Shown here: positions 1 through 8,157 of the stretch, piece after piece | How positions within the stretch are numbered: position 1 is the stretch's first letter | Layout: every line of letters begins with the position of its first letter | Source: Bacteroidales bacterium | GTDB lineage: Bacteria; Bacteroidota; Bacteroidia; Bacteroidales; P3 | NCBI GenBank assembly: GCA_017530105.1 | Contig: JAFXMW010000135.1 | Span: 1-35,613, forward strand | Direction: 5' to 3' | DNA: 35,613 nucleotides | Position numbers and translations under genes: made by a program | The notes under the pieces: model-generated | Seen by the model: the letters and a program-made list of their open reading frames with translations, nothing else | What the model was told of the DNA's origin: nothing | Databases searched by the model: none

Positions 1-447
1 CGCTACTACAAAACAAAACTCCTGCCTCGCCAACGCACTAACCGCAACATGCACGACCTAATGAACGCTGCTACCGACCTCCTCTGCATCAAAGAAAACA
101 TCTACGAAGAGCAAACCATCAAAGACCTTGCCATCAAAAACATCTCTCGGTATGTACGCCTTTTCAGCAATGGCAACCGCTACATGCTCGTCATCTACAA
201 CGAAGAGGCTATCCCAAGGGTAGTTCCATGGATAGCCACAAGCGACTCCCTGCCCAAAGAGCGCATCAAAGTCTACACCTTTTCCTACAACAACTACGCC
301 TACGACGACGACTTTGCCGAAGTAGAAGACCGCGTGCAACTCTGTGCCTTGCCCGCCGCCATCTACGAAGCCTACCGCCGCGTGCTGCCCAAAGAAAACC
401 GCTACTACGATGACGAACCCATCGACAGAAAGGAGGACGTGGCATGA
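1..447 (+). CDS. C-terminal part of probable DNA methyltransferase (5' truncated by window)
   Basis: The reading frame is open from the first base, so the ATG at 49 is probably internal and only the last 148 codons of a longer gene are visible. The fragment contains a run around LLCIKENIYEE, then an alternating hydrophobic/charged stretch (YMLVIYNEEA, IKVYTFSYNNYAYDDDF) and ends near IYEAYRRVLP. I recall this tail style from site-specific adenine methyltransferases of type III-like loci, but no catalytic motif (DPPY or FxGxG) lies inside the window. The TGA overlaps the ATG of the next gene (ATGA at 444-447), which implies translational coupling with the Res-like protein. The methyltransferase identity is mainly inferred from this tail and the neighbour; it could be another subunit. 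Confidence 0.5.
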   Translation, partial: RYYKTKLLPRQRTNRNMHDLMNAATDLLCIKENIYEEQTIKDLAIKNISRYVRLFSNGNRYMLVIYNEEAIPRVVPWIATSDSLPKERIKVYTFSYNNYAYDDDFAEVEDRVQLCALPAAIYEAYRRVLPKENRYYDDEPIDRKEDVA

Positions 448-2747
448 AGACTTTCGACTACCAGCAAGAGGCCGTCCGAGACCTGCTGCGCCACACCATG
501 CAGATGCTCACCCTCAACGGCACTCGTCACACCCTTGTCTTCCGAGCCCCCACAGGCAGCGGCAAAACCGTGATGACCACCATGGCCTTGGAGCAAATAA
601 CCCTGCAAACCCGTGGCAATGGGCACGAGCTTGTCATGATATGGATTGCCCCTAATGCCCTACACGAGCAGAGCTACTTCAAGATGAAGAGCTACTTCAG
701 CGAAACTCGCGAACTGCGTCCCGTAATGTACGACGAACTGGACCACACTGAGGGACTGCTGCACCCAGGAGAAGTGCTGTTCGTCAACTGGGAAAGCATC
801 AACAAGGAGAAGAACATCATGGTACGCGAAACAGAGCAGGGATATACGCTCTTCGAGATAACCCGCCGCACCCGCGAAGCCGGACACCCCATCATCGTTG
901 TCATCGACGAAGAGCATGACTTCTGGTCCGCTACTGCCGACAAGAGCAAACAGGTGTTGGACAAGATAGACCCCAAGATAGAGCTTCGTGTCAGTGCCAC
1001 CCCACGCACTACAGGCGAACAGTTGGTTAACATACCCCGCGAACGAGTGGTGGAGGAAGAGATGATTAAAGAGGGCATTGTCCTCAACGAGGAGGTACGC
1101 AAAGACATCAACGACGAGAGGAGCCTGACGCAACACCTTCTCGAGCTGTCATTGCGCAAGCGGCAGGAAATTGCCGAGGCCTACCGTCAACTGGAGGTAA
1201 ACATCAACCCCCTGTTGCTCATCCAGCTGCCCAACGACAACAACGACAAATTAACCGACGACGACAACCGTTTGATAGAGTCCATCAAGAACTATCTTGA
1301 GTTGACCAACTGGAGCATGACCATCGACAACGGCCGCCTGGCCGTATGGCTCAGCAAGGAGAAAGAAAACCTCAACGGCATAGAGCAGCCCGACAGCATG
1401 GTCAATGTGTTGCTTTTCAAACAGGCAATAGCCAAAGGCTGGGATTGTCCGCGTGCCGCCGTCCTTCTTATCTTCCGCCGTCTGAACAGTTCGGAATTCA
1501 CCATGCAGACCGTTGGACGTATCCTGCGTATGCCCGAACAGCACTTCTACCCCACCCCGCTGCTCAACAAAGGTTATGTCTATACCGATGTCAGCAGCGA
1601 CCGCATCGAGATTGTACAAGACGGCATAGGCTACATAAGCCGACTGGTAGCCAAGCGGCGAGACGACATCACCCTTATCTCCCTTGATGGGAAAGCCTCA
1701 AGCCGTCTCAGCGAGACCCGCAACCGTCTGGGCAGCGACTTCAAACAAACCCTGCGACAAACCTTCATCGACCACTGGGGATTGGCACAAACCAGACTTA
1801 ACTTCGACGACGACCCCTTCCCCTGCGGCGACGAAAGCCCTTATGCCGTCAACCGACGCAGTGCCGAACTCAAAGCACACGTCACCTTCGACGTGAAGCA
1901 AGTGCAGGTGGAGATTCCCGAAAATGTAGATTTAAACCTCGAAGGGGTTACCGAACTTGCAGGACATAAAGTGGGCTTTGCCCGACGGGGCAGCGAGTTG
2001 CGTCAACTATTCGGGATATTCTGCACCAGTCATATAGGGCCTTTCGAGAAACTCTCAGCTGCCACTTTGGGACGCTGTCTGTTAGAACTGATGGAAGAGT
2101 TGTTTGAATGTTATGAGAACGAAGCCGTGAAAATCATCCTCAGCACCAAGAACGACAACAACCGGAAATATGCCGACATCGTGAACAAAGCCATCTCAAC
2201 TTATGCACGACACCACGACGAACGCAAACGCAAGGCCGCCGAACGTGCCATAAACGACATACATTGGGAACTGCCAGCCGATAGGCTCTACGAAGAGGAG
2301 ACCAATGAAGCCATCAACGGTATGGACAGCCACGCCCTGCTCCCCTTCATCCGTCAACGAGGAGCCTCCAGTCCCGAAAAGCGGTTTGAAACTTTCCTCG
2401 AAGAGCATAAGGAGTATCTAGACTGGTGGTACAAGAACGGTGACAAAGGCCGTGACCACTACGCCATTGCCTATACCAAAAGCGACGGCAGCAAAAGCCT
2501 CTTCTATGTGGACTTCATCATCAGGATGAAAAGCGGGCGCATCTTGCTGTTCGACACCAAGAGCGCCAACTCTGACTCCGAAGCACCCGCCAAGCACAAC
2601 GCCTTGATAGACTATGTGCGCGCACACCAAGACATGGGCGGTGGCATAATCGTAGAGAACAGCGGCAACTGGCTGTACAGCGACACCTATATCAACAACA
2701 CCACCGACCTCAGTGGCTGGAAAGCCTTCTTCCCCGACCAAGAATAG
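444..2747 (+). CDS. Type III restriction Res-like DEAD/DEAH helicase-nuclease
   Basis: A 767-residue superfamily 2 helicase with a C-terminal nuclease-like segment. Visible motifs are Walker A APTGSGKT (35-42), DEEH (155-158), SAT (184-186) and motif VI QTVGRILRMPE (355-365). Near the C-terminus, VDFIIRMKSGRILLFDTKS (689-707) fits a PD-(D/E)XK core with D690 and D704-x-K706, in which aspartate replaces the more usual glutamate of ExK. In type III systems Res translocates on DNA and cuts when its partner methyltransferase finds unmodified sites. The gene starts inside the stop of the upstream gene. An AGGAGG at 431-436, 7 bases before the ATG, is unusually strong for Bacteroidota. Helicase identity is very likely; nuclease activity is inferred from the motif. 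Confidence 0.85.
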   Translation: MKTFDYQQEAVRDLLRHTMQMLTLNGTRHTLVFRAPTGSGKTVMTTMALEQITLQTRGNGHELVMIWIAPNALHEQSYFKMKSYFSETRELRPVMYDELDHTEGLLHPGEVLFVNWESINKEKNIMVRETEQGYTLFEITRRTREAGHPIIVVIDEEHDFWSATADKSKQVLDKIDPKIELRVSATPRTTGEQLVNIPRERVVEEEMIKEGIVLNEEVRKDINDERSLTQHLLELSLRKRQEIAEAYRQLEVNINPLLLIQLPNDNNDKLTDDDNRLIESIKNYLELTNWSMTIDNGRLAVWLSKEKENLNGIEQPDSMVNVLLFKQAIAKGWDCPRAAVLLIFRRLNSSEFTMQTVGRILRMPEQHFYPTPLLNKGYVYTDVSSDRIEIVQDGIGYISRLVAKRRDDITLISLDGKASSRLSETRNRLGSDFKQTLRQTFIDHWGLAQTRLNFDDDPFPCGDESPYAVNRRSAELKAHVTFDVKQVQVEIPENVDLNLEGVTELAGHKVGFARRGSELRQLFGIFCTSHIGPFEKLSAATLGRCLLELMEELFECYENEAVKIILSTKNDNNRKYADIVNKAISTYARHHDERKRKAAERAINDIHWELPADRLYEEETNEAINGMDSHALLPFIRQRGASSPEKRFETFLEEHKEYLDWWYKNGDKGRDHYAIAYTKSDGSKSLFYVDFIIRMKSGRILLFDTKSANSDSEAPAKHNALIDYVRAHQDMGGGIIVENSGNWLYSDTYINNTTDLSGWKAFFPDQE

Positions 2748-2764
2748 ACAAAAAAGCAAACACC

Positions 2765-2986
2765 ATGAATAAAGGAATCGACACCACCTTTGTACACTAC
2801 GGCATCCGCCGCGAAGACCTCGACACTATCGAACAGATTTGCCAACGCCACGAGGTGGACTTTGAATGGCTGAAAGAAGAGCTGCTACGAGCCTACCACA
2901 CCCACCGTGCCGAAAGCATTGAGATGAGCGATGACGAGACATCCAATATTATCGAAGCCGCCATCATGAAAATAAAACAGAGCTAA
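2765..2986 (+). CDS. Small DNA-modification-system-associated protein, 73 aa
   Basis: A short, acidic, predicted helical protein with no signal peptide or membrane segment. It begins 17 bases after the helicase stop and ends 3 bases before the SMC-like ATPase start, so it is embedded in the operon. The segment REDLDTIEQICQRHEVDFEW looks like two helices around a turn, followed by a charged helix. Very small genes at this position are, as far as I recall, annotated as associated with DNA modification systems, but no biochemical role is known to me. It may be an adaptor between the Res-like protein and the DndD-like ATPase; that is inference. Its gene spacing and codon usage support a real gene despite its size. 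Confidence 0.75.
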   Translation: MNKGIDTTFVHYGIRREDLDTIEQICQRHEVDFEWLKEELLRAYHTHRAESIEMSDDETSNIIEAAIMKIKQS

Positions 2987-2989
2987 GCC

Positions 2990-4993
2990 ATGATAATACA
3001 ACGCATCAAAATCAGGAACTACAAGACATACCTGTCGCTCGACCTCGACCTTAGCGTCGACGACGAACGCAGCATAGTACTGATAGGCGGGCAGAACGGC
3101 GGTGGCAAGACCACCCTGTTCGAAGCCATCTGCGGTGTCCTCTACGGACTCAAAATCCAAAACCGCGACCAGTTCACCGAACTGCTCAACGACGGGGCAC
3201 GAGGACGTGAGACACCCAAGATTGAACTGGAGCTCTCTTTCTCGGGGCAGGTGCTGTCGTCCACAAAGCGATATGTGATGCGTCGCACCTATATTCTCAA
3301 CAACAGCGGCAAACCCGTGGAGAGTGTCATGCTGAACATGGACGGCACGATGTTCACCTACGGCAGTGCCTCGTCAGCCCGCGACCGTGCCGAAGGAGAA
3401 CAGCAGGTGAACAAAATCATACGTGCCAACCTGCCCGAAGAGCTAAGCAAATACTTCCTCTTCGACGCCATGCAGACCAGCGAGTTGATGAAGAAAAACG
3501 TCTTTGCCCAAATCATACAGGATAACATTGAGAATGTGATGGGCTTTAAGAAGTTTGTCCAACTGCGCGACTGCTCGGAGCGGGTGCAGCAGCAATGGGC
3601 TCAACGCCGCCTCGAAGCCCAGCAGGAGGCCGAAGCCTACGACCGCTTGTGCGAAGAGAAGAAAACCCTACAAAAACAATTGGAGCAGAATGCCGCCGAC
3701 CAAGACGCCATCTACCGCTATCTTGCCGACATACAGGAACTGTACAACGCCGCCAAGAACGGTGCCGCAGAAGCCGAGGCACAGCGCAACAAACTCCTGC
3801 AAATCACAAACCAGATAAAGACCATCGGCGACCGTGCAGGTAACTACTGCGAGGAACTGAAAGCCTTTGTGGACGAGATAGAGCAGAATGTCTTCCTCTC
3901 TCACTTAGCCTACTCGATGAAAGAAGAGATAGAACAAATCGTCCACCTACGCGAGACCGTGCGCAAAGAACAGGAGAACAGTTATACTGCCGACATGCTG
4001 CGCGACATAACCCACCGCCTGATGCAATATTTGCAAAGCCTCTCGCTCTGCGTGCCGAACATCGATGAACAGAACATTGTGGACCATCTCGTTGCCGAAC
4101 AACAGTCGATGCAAACGGGCGACCCCTACAGCTATTTAGACAACAACGAAGTGGAGAACCTTGCCACGTTGCAGAAAACCAACTCCTACAACGGCTTCCC
4201 GTCGCTTGACCGGATGAGACAGGATATCAACGACCAACTTGACGACCTGGAGAACCTCAACCGACAAAAAGCATCGCTTGAATCGTCGTTGCAACAAGGC
4301 AACGAAGAGCTGATTAAGGACTATGAGCATCGCAAGCACCTGATAGAACAGTTGAAAAACGAAGCGCACGAACTGGAAACCAAGATAAAAACCATCGACA
4401 ACAAGATTCATAAATTCGACATCCAAATTCAGCAGGAACCCGACCCACGTTTCGACACCCTTGTGAAACTGAAACCCATCTTCACCGAAATCAGCAGTGC
4501 ACTATTGAAGCGCAAAAAGACACAAATCGAGGCCGAAATGAAGCAACAACTCAACAAACTGCTGTTGGCCTACGAAGGGTGTATAGAGCGCGTGGAGCTG
4601 AGCGACACATTGGAGCAATTCAACATCCGCCTGTTCCACACCCATGGCAACGAAATAAGCCTCACCAACCTCAACGCCGCCTCGAAACAGATTTTCATCC
4701 AAGTGTTGCTGAAGGTGCTACGCAACCTGGGCGACTACAACCCGCCAGTGATGATAGACACTGTGATGGGTGTGCTGGACGAAGCCAGCCGCGATGCACT
4801 GATGGAAAACTATTTTCCAAGGCTCTCATCCCAAACAATCCTGCTGTGTACCACATCTGAAATACGAAAGGATAGGGACTATGAACGCTTAGAACCCTTC
4901 ATCGCCAAGACCTACACCCTAATACGTAACGTTGAAGAGCAATGCACCACAGTAGAGGAGGGCTATTTCGGTGTTCCCCTTGACCTAACCTAA
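2990..4993 (+). CDS. DndD-like SMC/Rad50-type ATPase
   Basis: A 667-residue ABC-type ATPase split by a long coiled-coil region. The N-terminal head has Walker A GGQNGGGKTT (33-42). The middle (about 190-490) is rich in Glu, Gln, Lys and Leu heptads and lacks a CxxC zinc hook. The C-terminal head has a degenerate signature LNAASKQ (561-567) and a Walker B region VMIDTVMGVLD (587-597) followed by YFPRLSSQTILLCTTSEI. The latter closely resembles the IDTPLGRLD...YFP...QVILLSTD pattern of DndD from phosphorothioation systems, where DndD acts as an ATPase with DndC and DndE. No DndA, DndB or DndC gene is visible here. The next gene carries a DndE-like segment, which strengthens the DndD assignment. 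General SMC-like ATPase is certain; the Dnd family link is strong but judged by eye. Confidence 0.85.
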   Translation: MIIQRIKIRNYKTYLSLDLDLSVDDERSIVLIGGQNGGGKTTLFEAICGVLYGLKIQNRDQFTELLNDGARGRETPKIELELSFSGQVLSSTKRYVMRRTYILNNSGKPVESVMLNMDGTMFTYGSASSARDRAEGEQQVNKIIRANLPEELSKYFLFDAMQTSELMKKNVFAQIIQDNIENVMGFKKFVQLRDCSERVQQQWAQRRLEAQQEAEAYDRLCEEKKTLQKQLEQNAADQDAIYRYLADIQELYNAAKNGAAEAEAQRNKLLQITNQIKTIGDRAGNYCEELKAFVDEIEQNVFLSHLAYSMKEEIEQIVHLRETVRKEQENSYTADMLRDITHRLMQYLQSLSLCVPNIDEQNIVDHLVAEQQSMQTGDPYSYLDNNEVENLATLQKTNSYNGFPSLDRMRQDINDQLDDLENLNRQKASLESSLQQGNEELIKDYEHRKHLIEQLKNEAHELETKIKTIDNKIHKFDIQIQQEPDPRFDTLVKLKPIFTEISSALLKRKKTQIEAEMKQQLNKLLLAYEGCIERVELSDTLEQFNIRLFHTHGNEISLTNLNAASKQIFIQVLLKVLRNLGDYNPPVMIDTVMGVLDEASRDALMENYFPRLSSQTILLCTTSEIRKDRDYERLEPFIAKTYTLIRNVEEQCTTVEEGYFGVPLDLT

Positions 4994-5009
4994 TAAAGAC
5001 TCGACCGCC

Positions 5010-6587
5010 ATGAACATAGAATTTTCAAACCTGAGACAAGCCGAAGGCATAGTTGACGAACTACTGGAATTGAAAAACAGGATAGAGCAGCGCATCAACC
5101 TGAAACAGAATTCCGGCAAAAAGAGCGTGCCGCTGAACAACAACATGGTGATGCGCATCTGTTTCCTCACCGGCTTGAGTCTGCGTGCCAAACGTGACAT
5201 GAAAGCCGTGGAAGCTGTTGTCCTATCGAAAAACGGCCTTCGCATAGTACCCAGTTTCTTTACCAAGAACGACCTTGGCAAGATTTACTCGCCGCTGCTG
5301 AAGCTACGCTATGCCGACTGCAACGTGAACTGGGAAGAGCCCGCCACCCTCTCACGCATAGTGGCGCATGAAATACTCTGCGGACGTAACTATCTGATGG
5401 ACAGCAACCACCTGGAAGAATGTCTTATGGCACAATATGGCAGCCGCAAGGCAACGGTGGGAATACCACGTCTTGACATCGCTATAGGCACCTATGACGG
5501 CGAGATGGAGGCCACCCTCGACCTAAACGGACGCAATGTGAACAACACACAGATACTCATCGCAGGCAGCACTGGTAGCGGCAAGACCAACCTACTTGCC
5601 CTCTTGGTCAACCGCCTGCGCCAAGAGACAGCGGACACCAATTACCCTGTCAACTTCCTGCTCTTCGACTACAAAGGCGAATTCTCCGATCCCAAAAACC
5701 GTAATTGGCTCAATTATCTCGAGGTCGATGAAACATGCATCCTCGACCCCATGCAACATCCTCTGCCCTTCACCCCTTTCCGTGACTTTACAAACAGTAA
5801 CATCAACGAGGTAAACCTCTACTCGACGGCACTGGCTACGGCACTGACCGCCTTGGACAACACCAAAATCAGTGCCAACATGGCAAACCGCCTCAGCGAG
5901 GCCATCATGGATGCCTACAGTCAGACAAACTACAGACCCATCTCCTTCCAACGGCTGCTCAATTGCTATCAGTCAAAACTAAAAGACCCCGACACGATGG
6001 ACAGCATCAGCTCGGTGCTAAGTCAGATTGTGCGAGGCAACATCTTTTCCGACAGAGACGAAACCCCGCTGGTCGAGAACAGTTTCATCGTGAAACTGGA
6101 CAGCTACCCCAAAGAGGGAGTGATAGCCAAAGCCATCGTATATTTCCTAATTTCGAAACTAAACACCATCTACGAACAATTGCCGCCACAGCACGTCACG
6201 GAAGAGTGCGTCGAACTACGGCACTTCACCATTATCGACGAAGCTCACTATATGCTCGGCTTCGATAACCAGCCATTGAGGAACCTCATAGCCGTGGGGC
6301 GGAACAAAGGCATGAGTATCATCCTTGCCACCCAAAGCATGGACAGCTACCGCAGTAAATACTTCGACTTCTACACCAATGCCCAGTACCCACTCATCAT
6401 GAAACAACAAAGCATCAACGACAGCGTACTGCGCGACCTCTATGGCCTAAATCAACGCGAGATGCAGGAACTACGGCAAGACATCGCCGCCCTCGGCAAA
6501 GGCGAACTACTCATCAAGAACCAAGATGCCTACCTCCTTGGCATGGGTAAGAAATGGAAGAAAATCAACGTAACACGATTGATATAA
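5010..6587 (+). CDS. HerA-type ATPase with DndE-like N-terminal domain
   Basis: A 525-residue protein. Residues 150-525 form a HerA/FtsK-like motor: Walker A GSTGSGKT (186-193), LLFDYKGEF (217-225), Walker B IIDEAH (408-413), a GRNKG motif (430-434) and ATQS (440-443). HerA proteins are hexameric DNA pumps that usually work with a nuclease. Residues about 10-130 have no motor motif but resemble DndE in layout: a helix, a hydrophobic helix (MRICFLTGLSL), then IYSPLLKLRY and a helix ending GRNYL. DndE binds DNA in phosphorothioation complexes. The gene follows the DndD-like ATPase by 16 bases and closes the operon. The motor is certain; the DndE-like part is a by-eye assignment. Confidence 0.85.
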   Translation: MNIEFSNLRQAEGIVDELLELKNRIEQRINLKQNSGKKSVPLNNNMVMRICFLTGLSLRAKRDMKAVEAVVLSKNGLRIVPSFFTKNDLGKIYSPLLKLRYADCNVNWEEPATLSRIVAHEILCGRNYLMDSNHLEECLMAQYGSRKATVGIPRLDIAIGTYDGEMEATLDLNGRNVNNTQILIAGSTGSGKTNLLALLVNRLRQETADTNYPVNFLLFDYKGEFSDPKNRNWLNYLEVDETCILDPMQHPLPFTPFRDFTNSNINEVNLYSTALATALTALDNTKISANMANRLSEAIMDAYSQTNYRPISFQRLLNCYQSKLKDPDTMDSISSVLSQIVRGNIFSDRDETPLVENSFIVKLDSYPKEGVIAKAIVYFLISKLNTIYEQLPPQHVTEECVELRHFTIIDEAHYMLGFDNQPLRNLIAVGRNKGMSIILATQSMDSYRSKYFDFYTNAQYPLIMKQQSINDSVLRDLYGLNQREMQELRQDIAALGKGELLIKNQDAYLLGMGKKWKKINVTRLI

Positions 6588-6602
6588 TTACACCGAGGGA
6601 AA

Positions 6603-6636
6603 AGGAAGGGGAATTGCCAAAGCACTCCCCCTTCCT
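6603..6636. terminator. Putative bidirectional terminator between convergent genes
   Basis: AGGAAGGGG (6603-6611) pairs with CCCCTTCCT (6628-6636) across a 16-base loop. It sits 16 bases after the HerA stop and about 45 bases from the stop of the opposing small membrane protein gene. No long T tract follows on the plus strand, so it may be inefficient. Confidence 0.5.
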
Positions 6637-6681
6637 AAATTGACATTGTCAATAAACACTTTCCGACAACTCCAGCTTGAA

Positions 6682-6927
6682 TTATTTCTTCTTTATCAGA
6701 GAGATAATCCACAGCAGCAGGCAGGCACCTATCACCGAAGTGACAAGGCAACCAATAATGGTCGTTCCCCAATGAATACCAATCCATGCAAGGACATTTC
6801 CTCCGATGAAACCGCCTACAATTCCGACGAGAAGATTAACAATAAAGCCGAAGCCAGAACCTTTCATAAGCCTGCCAGCCAGAAAGCCGGCCAAAGCACC
6901 GATAATGATACTAACAATAATATTCAT
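6682..6927 (-). CDS. GlsB/YeaQ/YmgE family small membrane protein
   Basis: An 81-residue, Gly-rich, very hydrophobic protein with three likely membrane helices. The opening IIIGALAGFLAGRLMKGSGF and the middle VGIVGGFIGGNVLAW match the repeated GxxxG-rich pattern of the transglycosylase-associated/GlsB-YeaQ family, which is stress-induced in several bacteria and of unknown molecular function. The length equals the family norm of about 80-90 residues. It stands alone: the defence operon converges on it from one side, and the LytTR gene upstream is separated by 338 bases containing a large inverted repeat. A -7-like box lies about 85 bases upstream. The family assignment is confident; the role in this organism is unknown. 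Confidence 0.85.
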   Translation of the reverse strand: MNIIVSIIIGALAGFLAGRLMKGSGFGFIVNLLVGIVGGFIGGNVLAWIGIHWGTTIIGCLVTSVIGACLLLWIISLIKKK

Positions 6928-7011
6928 AATTTAACAATTTAGAATTAAAACAAACACATAACGCAGAATATGCCAAAATGTTGCAGCGTCTCTAAATTTT
7001 AACATTTCAAG

Positions 7012-7019
7012 CAAAAATA
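7012..7019 (-). promoter_or_regulatory. Possible -7 promoter box for the GlsB-like gene
   Basis: On the minus strand the bases read TATTTTTG followed by C, matching the Bacteroidota -7 consensus TAnnTTTG. A TTG lies 16 bases upstream, shorter than the usual 19-21, so the -33 part is weak. It would give a leader of about 80 bases. Confidence 0.4.
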
Positions 7020-7127
7020 CACCATATTTAACATTCAATATGAAAAGAGCACCAACAATGGATATTCTGCCAGAAGCAACAACATCCCCTTTCAAAGGTC
7101 ATTGGTCACAGCAAAAAAAGGTGCAGG

Positions 7128-7232
7128 TTCGCTCGTTATGCGGTAGTACAGGGTCAGTTCTCCCATATTTCTCCCATACAGCATGGGAGAAATATGGGAG
7201 AAATATGGGAGAACTGAGGCCGAACGAGCGAA
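7128..7232. repeat. 105-base composite inverted repeat with 11-base internal tandem unit
   Basis: Outer arms 7128-7137 and 7223-7232 (TTCGCTCGTT/AACGAGCGAA) and inner arms 7155-7177 and 7194-7216 (23 base pairs, perfect) form one long stem. The right arm contains an ATGGGAGAAAT unit at 7183-7193 and 7194-7204, with a partial third copy, so an alternative perfect 18-base-pair hairpin 7160-7177/7183-7200 with a 5-base loop is also possible. It starts 33 bases past the stop of the LytTR gene. It could act as a terminator, an mRNA-stabilising structure, or a MITE-like element. Confidence 0.8.
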
Positions 7233-7265
7233 GGTGGGCAGGAAAAAACGGGAGGACGGCGTGGA

Positions 7266-8138
7266 CTATTTGGCGAACTGCCTCACGACATCCTCGGCGT
7301 AGGTTTTGGATACGGGGATGAGTCGGTCGCAATAAGCAATTTCGAGCACCAACCCGTCCTTCTCCTTACGCAAATACCTGACATTCTCGAGATTGACGAG
7401 ATAGCCTCGATGGCAGCGCACCATGCCCTGCGAGGAGAACGTTTCGGAGATGTTTTTGAGCGAGTTATGGAGAACCAGCGAGTCCTCTTTATCGCCACTG
7501 AGATAATGAATTACCGTATAGTTGTCGGCTGCCTCGATATAGAGAACATTGCTGCGTTTTGTTACAAAAACAAGACGTTCACCCTTGTCGAAAAACTGAA
7601 TAACATCGTCGCGAGACTCTTCTTCGGCCTGGGTTTGTGTTTCGAGCAACTGGTTGGTGAGGGAAGCTATTTCGAGACGTTTCTGCTGAAGGAGAAAAAC
7701 GAGAGCGGTGACGATGTAAGGGACTGTCAGCAGTGCAATAATATCGACAAAGACACGACCCACAAGGTCGGGAAGCCCAACCGAGTCGTTTTCGTTGAGA
7801 AGCCAAGCAGCGGTTGAGAGGGAAGCCACCAGCACGAACAGTTCAACGCCAATCCAAACGAGATAGGAACCGAGCTTCATACTGATACGTTTCTGCGTGT
7901 TGAAGAGAAGCCAGCGGCTGACAGAGAAGACAACAAGCCCGATGAGGACAAGGATGATGGAGTACAGCCGATAGTCGAGGGAGCTGAGCAGTCCGGTGGG
8001 TTTTAACAATCCGATAGGCCTATAAACAGCGACAAAAAAGATACAAAAAAGCACCACAAGGGCAAAAAAGAGCATGATGGTCTTTTTCTGTGTCAGGAAC
8101 TTCGGAATATATATTTTTAACTGATTTACAAGTGTCAT
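7266..8138 (-). CDS. Membrane-anchored LytTR-family transcriptional regulator
   Basis: A 290-residue protein with four predicted membrane helices (about 21-39, 58-77, 91-114, 128-150), a short coiled coil (150-175) and a C-terminal LytTR DNA-binding domain (about 187-288). The domain shows LYIEAADNYTVI, MVRCHRGYLVNLENV and IPVSKTY, all typical of LytTR. There is no receiver domain, so the membrane part probably replaces it as the input module. A related protein is encoded at 27319-28164. A pair of 16-base direct repeats with 20-base period sits just upstream of the start and is a candidate autoregulatory site. The gene reads away from the divergent fab run. The domain call is secure; targets are unknown. 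Confidence 0.85.
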   Translation of the reverse strand: MTLVNQLKIYIPKFLTQKKTIMLFFALVVLFCIFFVAVYRPIGLLKPTGLLSSLDYRLYSIILVLIGLVVFSVSRWLLFNTQKRISMKLGSYLVWIGVELFVLVASLSTAAWLLNENDSVGLPDLVGRVFVDIIALLTVPYIVTALVFLLQQKRLEIASLTNQLLETQTQAEEESRDDVIQFFDKGERLVFVTKRSNVLYIEAADNYTVIHYLSGDKEDSLVLHNSLKNISETFSSQGMVRCHRGYLVNLENVRYLRKEKDGLVLEIAYCDRLIPVSKTYAEDVVRQFAK

Positions 8139-8157
8139 CCAGTGTATTTATTTAACA

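Larger units (their letters stand above)
6928..7265. other. Intergenic region with promoter-like box and composite inverted repeat
   Basis: This 338-base stretch has no credible gene. The part next to the small membrane protein gene is AT-rich and carries a minus-strand TATTTTTG box. The part next to the LytTR gene is dominated by the 105-base inverted repeat listed separately. A plus-strand reading frame at 7040-7321 runs through the repeat and into the LytTR gene and is not credible. Confidence 0.6.

Noticed and set aside
6640-6942. A 100-codon plus-strand frame opposite the GlsB-like gene
   Set aside because: The minus strand encodes a convincing small membrane protein; the plus-strand product is rich in Asn, Lys and Thr without structure.
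7040-7321. A 93-codon plus-strand frame in the GlsB-LytTR gap
   Set aside because: It runs through the inverted repeat and into the LytTR gene, and its low-complexity translation looks non-coding.
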